Shown: piece after piece, positions 43,973 through 51,901 of the stretch
Numbering within the stretch: position 1 is the stretch's first letter
Layout: every line of letters starts with the position of its first letter
Source: Polyangiaceae bacterium
GTDB lineage: Bacteria; Myxococcota_A; Polyangia; Polyangiales; Polyangiaceae
Assembly (NCBI GenBank): GCA_013214025.1
Contig: JABSRN010000105.1
Location: 1-51,901, forward strand
Direction: 5' to 3'
Length of the DNA: 51,901 nt
Position numbers and translations under genes: made by a program
Notes under the pieces: model-generated
The model's input: only the letters and a program-made list of their open reading frames with translations
Database searches by the model: none
Told to the model about the DNA's origin: nothing

Positions 43973-43980
43973 CCGGGAGA
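43947..43980 (-). repeat. 18-bp direct duplication at junction of two lipoprotein genes
   Basis: GCGCTCAACCGGGAGA occurs at 43947-43962 and 43965-43980. It spans the stop of one gene and the TTG start of the next, and duplicates part of the signal peptide n-region. Confidence 0.7.
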
Positions 43981-44388
43981 AGGAGCGCCCGAGTCCGAGC
44001 TGGCTCCGGAGTCGGCGGGCGAGCCGCTGTCGGTCTCCGTTGGAGTCTCGGTTTCGTTGGGCGTCAGAAATGAGCATTCGGCTAGGTCCAGTCGAGTGAG
44101 TTTGTCACAGTTTGCCGTATCATTGACCGCTTCCACGCACTCGTCCACGTCCGCTTGATCCGGTGCAGCTTCGAGAGCGATTCCGTGTAGGCAATGGTCC
44201 CGTGCGTAGCGCTCACAGGGGTCGAGCTCGGATTGTTCGATTTGGTCACAATTAACCCGCGCCTGGCAGCGAGCCAGCTCAATGGACCGGCACGCTTCGA
44301 CGCCGACGGCATCGGTTTCGCAACCGGCGGTAGCGCACAGCCCGATGAGAACTGCGCCGAATCCGGCATTCAGTTGGAATAGTCGCAT
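43969..44388 (-). CDS. Cysteine-rich lipoprotein of unknown function
   Basis: 139 residues from ATG 44388. Signal LFQLNAGFGAVLIGLCATAGC. Eight or so Cys lie in a regular helical pattern (ACRSIELARCQARVNC, DPCERYARDHCLHG, DECVEAVNDTANCDKL). This is like small myxobacterial secreted proteins with paired Cys spaced about 10-14 residues. A Ser/Asp/Gly-rich tail ends the protein. Confidence 0.75.
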   Translation of the reverse strand: MRLFQLNAGFGAVLIGLCATAGCETDAVGVEACRSIELARCQARVNCDQIEQSELDPCERYARDHCLHGIALEAAPDQADVDECVEAVNDTANCDKLTRLDLAECSFLTPNETETPTETDSGSPADSGASSDSGAPSPG

Positions 44389-44507
44389 CTCGGGCAGCGG
44401 TAGCACGGGACTTGGAAGCTCGGCGAGTTTCTTACATATGAGCGTCTGGCAGCGGGTCTGGCTGCTAGCAAATTGCCCGGTAGCTCTGCGGCGGGCAAGG
44501 TGCCCAT

Positions 44508-45389
44508 GTGTTTGCAACACTCGTCCTCAGCGCCGGCCTTGGCACCCGATTGCGCCCACTCAGCCTCGAGCTGCCCAAGCCGCTCGTGCCGATTGGGGAC
44601 GCGCCCATGCTGCAACAAATTGCCCGGCAGCTGGCCAGCTACGGCTGTGAGCGGGCAGTGGTAAACACCCATCATCTCGCCGGGGAGTTTGCAAGCAGAT
44701 TCCAGAATTTAGCCGTACCATTTCAAGTCAGGAATGAGCCTGAAATTCTGGGTACTGCAGGGGGCATTCGTAACGTGGCCGATTGGTTAGGCGACGGGCC
44801 ATCGCTGGTGTGGAACGGAGACATCCTCGCAGACATTGACGCGGAGCTGCTGCTAGCTGGCGCGGACGACGGCCAGCTGTGTTTGGCGGTCGCGCCGGTC
44901 GTGAGCGGTAGCGGGACGGTTGGTCTTGACGGGTCGGGGGCGATTGTCCGATTGCGGGGAGAGGTGTTTGGTTATGAGGTGAGCGCGGCCGACTATGTGG
45001 GGATCGTCGCCGTCGGTCGAGGCTGCGCGGAGGCGTTACCCGTCCAGGGCTGTCTGATCGGCGACTACTGTTTGCCCCTCTTGCGGTCCGGCGGCAGGAT
45101 TGCGACCCGTTCCGTTGTGCGCCGCTGGCGCGATGTCGGGAATCTTTACGCCTATTTGGCAGCCAATCTGGCTTGGCTGGAGTCCCGGGACGAGTCGTAC
45201 TGGCTGGGTGAGGGAGCCAGCGTGGCTTCAGCGGTCGAGCTCAGCCGTGTGGTGGTGGGAGCGGGAGCCAAAATTCGTGGTAGTGGGCGGGTTCGGGATT
45301 GCGTTTTGTGGCCCGGTAGCGTCTGCGAAGCTCCCTTGGAAAGCGCTGTTGTGACACCGCGAAGCGGGGTTGTGCCCGTCGGGGAATGA
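44508..45389 (+). CDS. Sugar-phosphate nucleotidyltransferase (MurU-like)
   Basis: 293 residues from GTG. VLSAGLGTRLRPLSLELPKPLVPIG is the full nucleotide-binding and lysine motif, then EPEILGTAGGIRNVADW and VWNGDILADID (metal Asp). The size, lack of a long beta-helix and the closing short hexapeptide segment match MurNAc-1-P uridylyltransferase or mannose-1-P guanylyltransferase relatives. Exact nucleotide and sugar uncertain. Unlike the gene at 20773 its active site is intact. Confidence 0.85.
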   Translation: MFATLVLSAGLGTRLRPLSLELPKPLVPIGDAPMLQQIARQLASYGCERAVVNTHHLAGEFASRFQNLAVPFQVRNEPEILGTAGGIRNVADWLGDGPSLVWNGDILADIDAELLLAGADDGQLCLAVAPVVSGSGTVGLDGSGAIVRLRGEVFGYEVSAADYVGIVAVGRGCAEALPVQGCLIGDYCLPLLRSGGRIATRSVVRRWRDVGNLYAYLAANLAWLESRDESYWLGEGASVASAVELSRVVVGAGAKIRGSGRVRDCVLWPGSVCEAPLESAVVTPRSGVVPVGE

Positions 45390-45409
45390 TGGTCTAGCGG
45401 CCCCATCGC

Positions 45410-46696
45410 GTGTCGCTAATTTGTAGAGAAATTTGCGTCCCCGCCGATCCGCTTCAGCTGGCGCGACGGCTGGAGGGACAGCCGGGCTTGTCCTTTCTTT
45501 GGGGAAAAGGTCGCGGTGCTGCGTCGTATCTGGCGGTTCGGCCCGCGCAAATTTCCTCCGAGCTGGATCCCGATCCGGCGTTACCCCTTTCCCGTTCCGC
45601 CCACGCGATGGGCGGGGTGCCGCGCTGGATCGGTATCGTGCCCTACGAATGTCGTCGGCAAGATCTAGAACAACAACCCGGTAGGTCGTGGAGCGATGGG
45701 CGGGAGGCACCTCACGTCAGCTCGCCCGTTTGGCAGCGCTACGGTGCTGTTGCGCGGATTGCCGATCGAGTCCATGTGGTGGGTGACGACGCCGCTGCCG
45801 TGAGCGAGCTGGTGCGGCTGTTGTCGCGGCCCACGCCGCTTGATCGTCCGTCAGCGAGCTTGCGACAGCGCGGCCGACCTGAGGCGGACGCAGTGCATCA
45901 GGCTCGGATTGAGCAAGCGTTGGAATCCATAGCCGCCGGCGAGCTGTACCAAGTCAATCTAGCGAGGCGTTTAGATTTCAGCCTATCAGGGTCGCAGCTC
46001 TCCTTTCTCGAAGATCTGAGTCGGCGAGGCGATGCTGCCTACGGAGCTTTGCTGGAACTGCCGAAGCTATCGGTGATCAGCAACTCGCCGGAGTTGTTGT
46101 TGTCGCTCGGTTCGGATGCTTCGCTGAAGACCGTACCCATCAAAGGAACTCGCCCGCGGGGGGCTGACGCTGCCGCAGATCGCGCGTTGGCCGAAGAGCT
46201 CGAGCGCGATCCCAAGGAACGCGCCGAGCTCGCGATGGTTGTCGATGTGGAGCGTAACGACCTAGGGCGAATCGCTGAGATCGGCTCCGTCAGGGTGGTT
46301 GGCAAACCCCAGGTGAGCACCCATCGCGCCGTTCATCATCGCGGATGCGCGATCTCCGCGAGGCTTCGCAAGGGTGTCAGTCGCAGCGAGCTGTTGCGGG
46401 CGATGCTGCCAAGCGGAAGTGTGACCGGCGCGCCAAAACGCCGTGCGATGGAACGAATTGCCGAGCTCGAAGCGGCGCGCCGTGGCCTCTACACCGGTGG
46501 CATCGGTTACCTCGGTCACGACGGCGGACTCACCTTGTCGATGGCCATCCGTACCTGCACCGTCAACAACGGTGAGGCGCATTACTTTGCAGGCGGTGGC
46601 ATCGTTATAGATAGCGATGCTCTTGCGGAAGTGCGCGAGACGAACTGGAAGGCGCTGCAGCTCGCGGCGCTCACAAACCCTGAGGATCGCAAGTGA
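45410..46696 (+). CDS. pabB: Aminodeoxychorismate synthase component I (PabB-like)
   Basis: 428 residues from GTG. The chorismate-binding domain has IAAGELYQVNLARR, the PIKGTRPRG loop, ELAMVVDVERNDLGRI, SGSVTGAPKRRAMERI and HYFAGGGIVIDSD. These signatures favour PabB over TrpE (PIKGT with the catalytic Lys). It makes 4-amino-4-deoxychorismate for folate with a glutaminase partner not seen here. Twenty bases after the nucleotidyltransferase gene. Confidence 0.88.
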   Translation: MSLICREICVPADPLQLARRLEGQPGLSFLWGKGRGAASYLAVRPAQISSELDPDPALPLSRSAHAMGGVPRWIGIVPYECRRQDLEQQPGRSWSDGREAPHVSSPVWQRYGAVARIADRVHVVGDDAAAVSELVRLLSRPTPLDRPSASLRQRGRPEADAVHQARIEQALESIAAGELYQVNLARRLDFSLSGSQLSFLEDLSRRGDAAYGALLELPKLSVISNSPELLLSLGSDASLKTVPIKGTRPRGADAAADRALAEELERDPKERAELAMVVDVERNDLGRIAEIGSVRVVGKPQVSTHRAVHHRGCAISARLRKGVSRSELLRAMLPSGSVTGAPKRRAMERIAELEAARRGLYTGGIGYLGHDGGLTLSMAIRTCTVNNGEAHYFAGGGIVIDSDALAEVRETNWKALQLAALTNPEDRK

Positions 46697-46754
46697 AGGC
46701 GGTCAAAAGTTGGCCGGGAAGCCGCGCTAGCTGTAGCGAAAGGACTGAGTATCT

Positions 46755-48572
46755 ATGGGCTTAGAGGAGCAACTACGACGGAACACCCAAGAGGCCTTGG
46801 CGCTTCTTTCGGCGCGTGGGGAGTTGGACCTGGAGCTGGCGGGAGTTCGCTTCAACGTGGATCCGCCCAAACGCGGCGTGGACGCGGACGCTGCGACCAA
46901 TGTGGCGATGGTGTTGGCGAAACGCGCCGGCAAGAAGCCTCGAGAGCTGGCCGAACAAATTGCGGAGCTCTTGCGCGAGTCCGAGCAGATCAGCGCAGTG
47001 GATGTCGCCGGACCGGGTTTCATCAATGTGCGTTTCGCGCCTGCGGCCTTTGAACAGATCTTGAGCGACGTGCTCGAGCAGGGGCGAGGCTACGGACACA
47101 AGGCTGCGGCGACTGGCGAGCGCATTCTGGTCGAGTTCGTCAGCGCCAACCCGACGGGGCCGTTGTTGATCAGTCATGGTCGCGGCGCGGTTCTGGGGGA
47201 CGTGGTCGCGCGACTGCTGGAAGCCACCGGTCACCGGGTCACGCGTGAGTACTACGTCAACGATTACGGTAATCAAGTTCGGCTTTTGGGGCACAGCGTT
47301 CGATGCGCTGCCAAAGATGAAGGCCCCCCCGAGGGGGGCTATGGCGGTTACTACGTCAAGGAAATGGGCGAGTGGCTGTTAGCCAACCGCCCCGACATGC
47401 TCGCCGCGGCTGACGCTGAGACGGAAGCTGGCGAGGCCAGCGCAGCGCTGCTCCGCCTCTGCGTGACCTTGATGTTGGACGGCGTGCCGGGAGCCCAAGA
47501 CCGTGGCATCCGTCGGGTGCTGACGGATCTCGGTATCGAGTTCGATGTCTGGACCAGCGAGGAAGGCTTGCATCGCTGGGGTCGGGTGCAAAAAACCCTG
47601 GATCTGCTGAAAGCGCGCGGTCGATTGCGCACCGAGGACGACGGCGCCGTGAGTTTCGTCACCGGCGACGAAGACGACAAGGACCGCATCGTTCAGAAGC
47701 GGGATGGCGTCATGACGTATTTCGCCAGCGACATCGCCTATCACGAGGACAAATTCCGACGCGGATTCACTCGGCTGATCGACGTTTGGGGCGCGGACCA
47801 CCACGGCTACGTCGCGCGCGTGAAAAGCGCGATCGAAGCGGTGGATCAAGAGCCCGAGAAATTCGAGGTGATGCTCTTTCAGCTCGTCAACCTGCTTCGG
47901 GACGGCAAGTCCTTCAAGATGGGCAAGCGACTCGGCAATCTGATTACGATTCAGGAAGTCACCGAAGAGATTGACGAAGCGGTCGGCCACGCTCACGCCG
48001 GTCGAGACGCGCTTCGCTACTTCTATCTGGCGCGCCGGGTTGATACGCCCATCGACCTGGATGTTGAGCTGGCGAAAAAACAGAAGAGCGACAATCCGGT
48101 TTTCTACATTCAGTATGGGCACGCTCGCCTTTGCGCGATTCAGCGCCGCGCCAAGGAAAAGTTCGGACTGGAGACGCCGCGATACAGCGACGCACTGGCG
48201 GCCAAGGTTTCTCACCCGCTAGAGCGAGCACTATTGGCGCAACTCGGGCGCTTTCCCGGCATCGTCAGCGAAGCGGCGGAGACTCGGGAGCCCACCAAGC
48301 TCGTGTTCTTTCTGCGCGACATCGCGCAGGCCTTTCAGAGCTACTACACCCAGCTCCGCAACGACGGGGATGCGATCCTCCCTCTCGCGCGGGATATGAC
48401 GGACGGTTGGGAAGATAAATGGGATCGCGACAAGACCTTGGGGCGTTTGCTCTGGGTCGAAGGGGTTCGCAGCGTGTACAGCTGCGGGCTGGAGCTGTTG
48501 GGCATTCAAGCGCCGGAACAAATGGCTCGTGAGACGGCGACAGAAGGGGACGAAGCGGCCCCAGAGGAATAA
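46755..48572 (+). CDS. argS: Arginyl-tRNA synthetase with altered HIGH motif
   Basis: 605 residues, normal for the enzyme. The N-terminal Add-1 domain is followed by FVSANPTGPLLISHGRGAVLGD, where the class I HIGH motif (usually HVGH) reads LISH. YYVNDYGNQVRLLG, IVQKRDGVMTYFASDIAY, VWGADHHGYVARV and the KMSK-type FKMGKRLGN follow, then the anticodon-binding domain. It charges tRNA-Arg. Loss of the first histidine is unusual and must be tolerated or be a lineage trait. No close ribosome site; ATG 46755 fits homologous starts. Confidence 0.95.
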   Translation: MGLEEQLRRNTQEALALLSARGELDLELAGVRFNVDPPKRGVDADAATNVAMVLAKRAGKKPRELAEQIAELLRESEQISAVDVAGPGFINVRFAPAAFEQILSDVLEQGRGYGHKAAATGERILVEFVSANPTGPLLISHGRGAVLGDVVARLLEATGHRVTREYYVNDYGNQVRLLGHSVRCAAKDEGPPEGGYGGYYVKEMGEWLLANRPDMLAAADAETEAGEASAALLRLCVTLMLDGVPGAQDRGIRRVLTDLGIEFDVWTSEEGLHRWGRVQKTLDLLKARGRLRTEDDGAVSFVTGDEDDKDRIVQKRDGVMTYFASDIAYHEDKFRRGFTRLIDVWGADHHGYVARVKSAIEAVDQEPEKFEVMLFQLVNLLRDGKSFKMGKRLGNLITIQEVTEEIDEAVGHAHAGRDALRYFYLARRVDTPIDLDVELAKKQKSDNPVFYIQYGHARLCAIQRRAKEKFGLETPRYSDALAAKVSHPLERALLAQLGRFPGIVSEAAETREPTKLVFFLRDIAQAFQSYYTQLRNDGDAILPLARDMTDGWEDKWDRDKTLGRLLWVEGVRSVYSCGLELLGIQAPEQMARETATEGDEAAPEE

Positions 48573-48575
48573 GTG

Positions 48576-49403
48576 ATGACCACAATCAATCTACGCAATC
48601 TCGATCAAATTCAGGAACTGGACGAAGCCAAAGGCAGTTCGCGGCTCGGTGCCTTGGTGTTGGCGTCTATCGCCGGCGGTGCGCTGGTTGCGGCAGGTGT
48701 GATGACGTCTACCAGCGCGGCTCCTCCCGCGCGCTCCCAGGATGATCCCTTGGCCGCTCTGGTGGCTGAGAGCCAGAGCGAGGGCGATACTCCCGAAGAG
48801 ATGGGAGGTACAAAACTCACTTTTCCAGCGACCTTGAGTGATTCTGCGTTGCCCACAACGGCCTTGGCCGCCGTGAAAAGCGCAGACGGAAAACTGATTC
48901 GAGCGGAACCCGTCAAACAAGCGAAGGCAGGCCCGCCGTCAGCCGCCGACAGTCTCCCGGTGGTCCCGCTCCCGGTTGGAACCCTGCTCGCGGCGACCCG
49001 GGTCACCCAGCAGCCCAGCGATGAGTTGGCCCTTCTCGCGAAGGACCGCGCCGAGCCAGCGGGCGCGGCGGACACAGCGGCGCCCGTCGGGGCCGAGGGC
49101 GGATATCAAATCCAGGTAGCGAGCTTCTCCAATCAAGTGGAGGCAGACAAATTCGTACTAGAGCTGCGTAAACGCGGACACCGGGCCTACCGCCAGGCGG
49201 CTTATGTACCGGACCGAGGCTTGTGGCATCGGGTGCGCATTGGTCCATTTAAGAACAAGTACAAGGCCAAGCGGTACAAGCGTGATTTCGAAAAAACCGA
49301 GAGGATGACGAGCTTTGTTGTCGATCCGGATCGCGTGAAGCGCCAGAAAACGGTCCGAGCGGCAAAGCTGGCGGCCCGCATGAAAAAATACGGTCGCCCC
49401 TAG
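48576..49403 (+). CDS. SPOR-domain membrane-anchored cell-envelope protein
   Basis: 275 residues from ATG 48576 (GTG 48573 possible); GAGG lies in the argS 3' end. One membrane anchor (LGALVLASIAGGALVAAGVMTS), a long Ala/Pro-rich periplasmic linker, and a C-terminal SPOR domain (GGYQIQVASFSNQVEADKFVLELRKRG with WHRVRIGPFKNKYKAKRY). SPOR domains bind denuded glycan at the division site. Coupled to argS. Confidence 0.88.
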   Translation: MTTINLRNLDQIQELDEAKGSSRLGALVLASIAGGALVAAGVMTSTSAAPPARSQDDPLAALVAESQSEGDTPEEMGGTKLTFPATLSDSALPTTALAAVKSADGKLIRAEPVKQAKAGPPSAADSLPVVPLPVGTLLAATRVTQQPSDELALLAKDRAEPAGAADTAAPVGAEGGYQIQVASFSNQVEADKFVLELRKRGHRAYRQAAYVPDRGLWHRVRIGPFKNKYKAKRYKRDFEKTERMTSFVVDPDRVKRQKTVRAAKLAARMKKYGRP

Positions 49404-49409
49404 GGGGCG
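49395..49409 (+). terminator. Short GC hairpin with stop codon in the loop
   Basis: CGCCCC, loop TAG (the stop codon of the SPOR gene), GGGGCG. Only six base pairs and no T-run, so a weak terminator candidate. Confidence 0.3.
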
Positions 49410-49564
49410 GCGCGTCGCCCGCGCGCAAACAGTGTCGCAGGGCTGACTTTCGAAATATCGGCGAGAGCCTGCAGTCAGCTCGTGGCTCTGCAGGGGCGTC
49501 CGCACACATCGACGATTAATGGGTTGAGAGGACGGCTGCATTTTCTATTGGCGGCCCCCATAGG

Positions 49565-50648
49565 GTGCGGGCTCGCCGGTTGGCGAAGAAGAGCGAAGAA
49601 GAGCGAAGAAGAGCGAAGAAGAGCGAAGAAGAGCGAAGAAGAGTCCTGTTCGTTGATGACGAACAAGCCATCATCAGTGCCCTCCGGGTGTGCCTTCGGT
49701 TTCAACGGCGGCGCTGGGATATGGATTTCGCGCTGGGCGGGCAAGCGGCGATGGATATGGTCGGAACAACGCATCTCGACGCGGTGGTTTCGGACATGGC
49801 TATGCCGGGGTCGACGGTGTCGAGCTGTTTGAGTTCCTACTGACAAGCACCCGAAGACACGGCGCATCATGCTGTCAGAGGCTCTGGTCGAGAAATCAGC
49901 GGTTCGCGGCGTCGAGGTGACGACCAAGCTCTGGCACCTGACGAACTCGGCTCACTTCGGGATGAGCGCCCGAATCTTGAGCGTGGGACATGCTGTTCGA
50001 TTCATAGGACCGGAGACGGTTCGTGCCTTGCCCCTCCAGGCCGGCACGCTTCGCGCGTTTGAGGCGAAAGGCGAGCTGAAAAAGTTCCCCGTTCAAAGTT
50101 TTGAAGAGCATTCGGTGCGGGGGGCGAACGTCACCAAGCAGCTGTGTGGTGACTCCAGTGATTTCACAGCGGGGCTCATGCACGACCTGGGCAAGCTCGC
50201 TATGGCGGTTTGGTCACCCGGGGCTTGGGCGCGTGCGGAGGAGTTCGCAGGCGCTTGGGACCTCTCCGAACAAAAAGTCGACCAGAAAGTTTTCGGAATG
50301 ACCCATTCGGCGGTGGGCGCGCAAGTGATTCGGACCTGGGGATTGCCCGATGAAATGTCAGCTGTGCTGGCGTTTCATCACGATCTGGCGGGGTTCCTCC
50401 AAGAGGGGGAGCCCAGCGTTGCCGGCGCGGTGTTCCGGGCGGAGGCGTTGGTCGAGGGCGGATGTCATTCACCGGGCATTAAGCGCGTGCAGAAAATCAC
50501 CGATATGGACGAGTTCAACAAGTACATCGTCGAGGCTGCGGAGAGCTCCGAAGAGTCCGCCCGCACCTACTTGCGCTGCAAAGAGCCTCCGTCGAGTACC
50601 AGCCCCGATGCCGTCCGTGCTGGGCGAATTTTCCCAGCAGAACGGTGA
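49565..50648 (+). pseudogene. Receiver-HDOD regulator broken by two frameshifts
   Basis: The first frame encodes a charged N-terminus from the 10-bp repeat, then a receiver domain (RRVLFVDDEQAII to VVSDMAMPG). At about 49809 one base is missing: the second frame continues VDGVELFEFLLT. At about 49850 another base is missing: the third frame continues KHPKTRRIMLSEALVEKS into an HDOD domain (TTKLWHLTNSAHFG, LMHDLGKLAMAV, FHHDLAGFL) to 50648. HDOD proteins act in signalling without a confirmed enzymatic role. The 3' part could still be read from ATG 49869. Both lesions are single-base losses in short runs (GGGG, CC), so read error is possible. Confidence 0.8.
49583..49642 (+). repeat. Six 10-bp tandem repeats at the head of the receiver-HDOD gene
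   Basis: GCGAAGAAGA repeated six times without a mismatch. The unit is not a multiple of three, so gain or loss of a copy changes the reading frame upstream of the receiver domain. In the present frame three units give the 10-residue repeat AKKSEEERRR. Confidence 0.9.
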
Positions 50649-50782
50649 CCCCTGCCGCTACAAGGATGCCGGGTCGATATTCGATCCTCGACTCATGATC
50701 CCAGGGGCAATTCGATGCTTTAGCGTTCTATTCCGAAAAGAGTGCGTTTTTTGTCGCGTTTTTGTCTGAGGGAGCGGGTGCC

Positions 50783-50809
50783 TTGACATGGGTGTGAGGG
50801 TGATATGCT
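50783..50809 (+). promoter_or_regulatory. Candidate housekeeping-type promoter before lipoprotein gene
   Basis: Perfect TTGACA at 50783-50788 and TATGCT at 50804-50809, with a spacer of 15, shorter than the usual 17. Predicted start lies at or near the GTG 50816, implying a leaderless message. Confidence 0.3.
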
Positions 50810-50815
50810 CCCGCC

Positions 50816-51553
50816 GTGTCTACCTTTCTTGATTTATCCGGCCTTCGCCCCGTCCAACTGAGCGCCCAGTGCCTCGGATTTGGTGCGGCGCTTATTTTTT
50901 CGCTGACGAGCTGCTCCGATGCCGCCGAACTCACTGCTGCTGAGCAACCCACTGGACTAGGTGGCGGTGATGATGGCAGTGGTGGGACCAGTGCTGGCGG
51001 CAGCGGCACGAGCACTGGTGGCGGAACGTCACCCACTGGCGGCGATTCTGGACCGTCTGGTGGCTCCGGTACGTCGATCGCCGGCAGCTCCGGCACGGGA
51101 GGTTCGCCCACTGGTGGCGGCGACAGAAGTGGCGGAGAGGGCGAGACTGCCTGCGGCAGCGCCGTGTGTACGCGTGGCGAGGTATGCTGTGTCGTCGGAG
51201 CGAGTGCGACCTGCGGCGGTTCCGATTGCGATTATATCGCCGTCTGCGATGGAGCGGAGGACTGCAGCGCGGGGGTTTGTTACATCAAAATTGCCATGAT
51301 CGGCGGCGCGATTAGAGAGTCGTTTTGTAACGATGGACGCGCCGGCAACGACATAGAAGTCGGCTGCAGCGGAATTAACAATTGCCCCGGTACGACGTTG
51401 TGCTGCGGCGGCGGCAGCCCGACCGAGTTGACGGGCACTAGTTGTCAGTCGAGCTGCGGCGGCGACATGACCATGTGCACGAGCGACGACGAGTGCGAGA
51501 GCGGTCGATGCTCCCCGCTATCATTTTACCCGGCGTTGTCGTCGTGTCTCTAG
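50816..51553 (+). CDS. Gly/Ser-linker, cysteine-rich lipoprotein
   Basis: 245 residues from GTG. Signal CLGFGAALIFSLTSC. A 70-residue low-complexity linker of Gly/Ser/Thr (TSAGGSGTSTGGG) precedes a Cys-rich domain (CGSAVCTRGEVCCVVG, CDYIAVCDGAEDC, NNCPGTTLCCGGG, CTSDDECESGRCS). The pattern is typical of myxobacterial surface lipoproteins (EGF/TIL-like paired Cys). Function unknown. Its end overlaps the next lipoprotein gene. Confidence 0.8.
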   Translation: MSTFLDLSGLRPVQLSAQCLGFGAALIFSLTSCSDAAELTAAEQPTGLGGGDDGSGGTSAGGSGTSTGGGTSPTGGDSGPSGGSGTSIAGSSGTGGSPTGGGDRSGGEGETACGSAVCTRGEVCCVVGASATCGGSDCDYIAVCDGAEDCSAGVCYIKIAMIGGAIRESFCNDGRAGNDIEVGCSGINNCPGTTLCCGGGSPTELTGTSCQSSCGGDMTMCTSDDECESGRCSPLSFYPALSSCL

Positions 51554-51901
51554 GCAAGGGCGCTCCTCGGACGCGCTGGTTGCGGCTACCGGCGGCGGTG
51601 CTGCTCAGCGGAGCGGCGGCTATCGCGTGTGCGAGCAGCGAGACCCCCGCGCCGATCAAGAAGAGCGGCGGCACTGGCGGTAGCGGTTCCGCCACAGGTG
51701 GCGGCACTGGTACTGGCGGCGATCCCGGCGGCTTCGCCGGGCGGACTACCTTTGCAGCCGCAAGTTTCGGCGGAACCCCGAGCTTCGCGGGAGCCTCAAG
51801 CACCGGCGGAGCCCCGAGCACGGCAGGCTCGTCGAGCACCGGCGGCTCTTCTAGCCACGGTCCGGACACCGGCGCTGTCGTATCCGATTCCTCCGTCGAG
51901 G
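51544..51901 (+). CDS. Lipoprotein with Gly/Thr/Ser linker, 3' truncated by window edge
   Basis: 119 codons from GTG 51544 (an in-frame ATG at 51508 lies inside the previous gene). Signal RLPAAVLLSGAAAIAC, then IKKSGGTGGSGSATGGG and a Ser/Gly/Ala-rich stretch (PSFAGASSTGGAPSTAGSSS) to the edge. The folded domain is not in the window. It overlaps the preceding, related lipoprotein gene by ten bases, suggesting a tandem pair. The opposite strand is open but Pro-rich and is the antisense of the Gly linker. Confidence 0.7.
   Translation, partial: MSLGKGAPRTRWLRLPAAVLLSGAAAIACASSETPAPIKKSGGTGGSGSATGGGTGTGGDPGGFAGRTTFAAASFGGTPSFAGASSTGGAPSTAGSSSTGGSSSHGPDTGAVVSDSSVE

Noticed and set aside
43427-44077. 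Longer start for the middle lipoprotein gene
   Set aside because: The longer frame runs through the upstream lipoprotein gene; the TTG overlapping that gene's stop sits directly before a good signal peptide.
46773-48215. Long minus-strand frames opposite argS
   Set aside because: GC-rich codon bias keeps antisense frames open; argS is full length with clear motifs.
49583-49642. Tandem repeats considered as a CRISPR array
   Set aside because: Units are contiguous 10-mers with no spacers; no cas genes are present. The repeats at 41757 and 29581 fail for the same reason.
51438-51869. Minus-strand Pro/Val-rich frame at the right edge
   Set aside because: It is the antisense of the Gly/Ser linkers of two lipoprotein genes; similar Pro-rich shadows occur at 50728-51111.

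Overview
The window looks like chromosomal DNA of a GC-rich, complex Gram-negative bacterium, most likely a myxobacterium (Myxococcota, Polyangia-like). Pointers are the many lipoproteins with Gly/Ser/Thr-rich linkers after the lipobox, a eukaryote-type Ser/Thr kinase, several stand-alone response regulators, an NtrC-type sigma-54 activator, and overlapping start/stop codons within operons. This assignment is inference; no rRNA, tRNA or CRISPR array was seen.

Region 1 (1-9.1 kb): signalling island. The left edge carries the 5' end of an IS481-type transposase. Next come an H-NOX haem NO sensor and its hybrid histidine kinase (HNOBA, HisKA, ATPase, three receiver-like domains, HPt), a receiver-GGDEF diguanylate cyclase, an ATP-grasp ligase, a receiver protein that ends just as a PIG-L deacetylase domain begins, a frameshifted TPR gene, and an NtrC-type activator.

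Region 2 (9.5-24.8 kb): exopolysaccharide cluster. It holds an alkaline-phosphatase-superfamily enzyme, five glycosyltransferases, a nucleotidyltransferase-like protein, a NodB-like deacetylase, a Wza-type export lipoprotein, a STAS protein, a Wzz-type chain-length protein, a priming sugar-phosphate transferase, a degenerate sugar-nucleotidyltransferase/priming-transferase fusion and a CysE-like acetyltransferase. No Wzx or Wzy is visible. Sequences resembling sigma-54 -24/-12 promoters (GG-N10-GC) lie before several transcription units of regions 1 and 2, including one inside a 49-bp near-perfect palindrome between the divergent export and STAS genes. I infer an NO / c-di-GMP / sigma-54 circuit controlling this polysaccharide.

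Region 3 (24.8-33.9 kb): CBS-domain protein, Ser/Thr kinase, lipoproteins, spermidine-synthase-like protein, 2OG-Fe(II) oxygenase, cytochrome c-rhodanese fusion, RNA 2',3'-cyclic phosphodiesterase, small outer-membrane protein and a decayed chemoreceptor gene.

Region 4 (33.9-49.4 kb): mostly housekeeping. thyA-folA, a large lipoprotein, hom, murI, a secreted START-like protein, pyrR-pyrB, a rhomboid-like membrane protein, three lipoproteins, a MurU-like uridylyltransferase, pabB, argS and a SPOR-domain protein.

Region 5 (49.4-51.9 kb): a receiver-HDOD gene broken by two single-base shifts and headed by a 10-bp tandem repeat, then two Gly/Ser-rich lipoproteins, the last running off the right edge. 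Several genes are broken by small indels; where a homopolymer is involved an assembly error is as likely as real decay.
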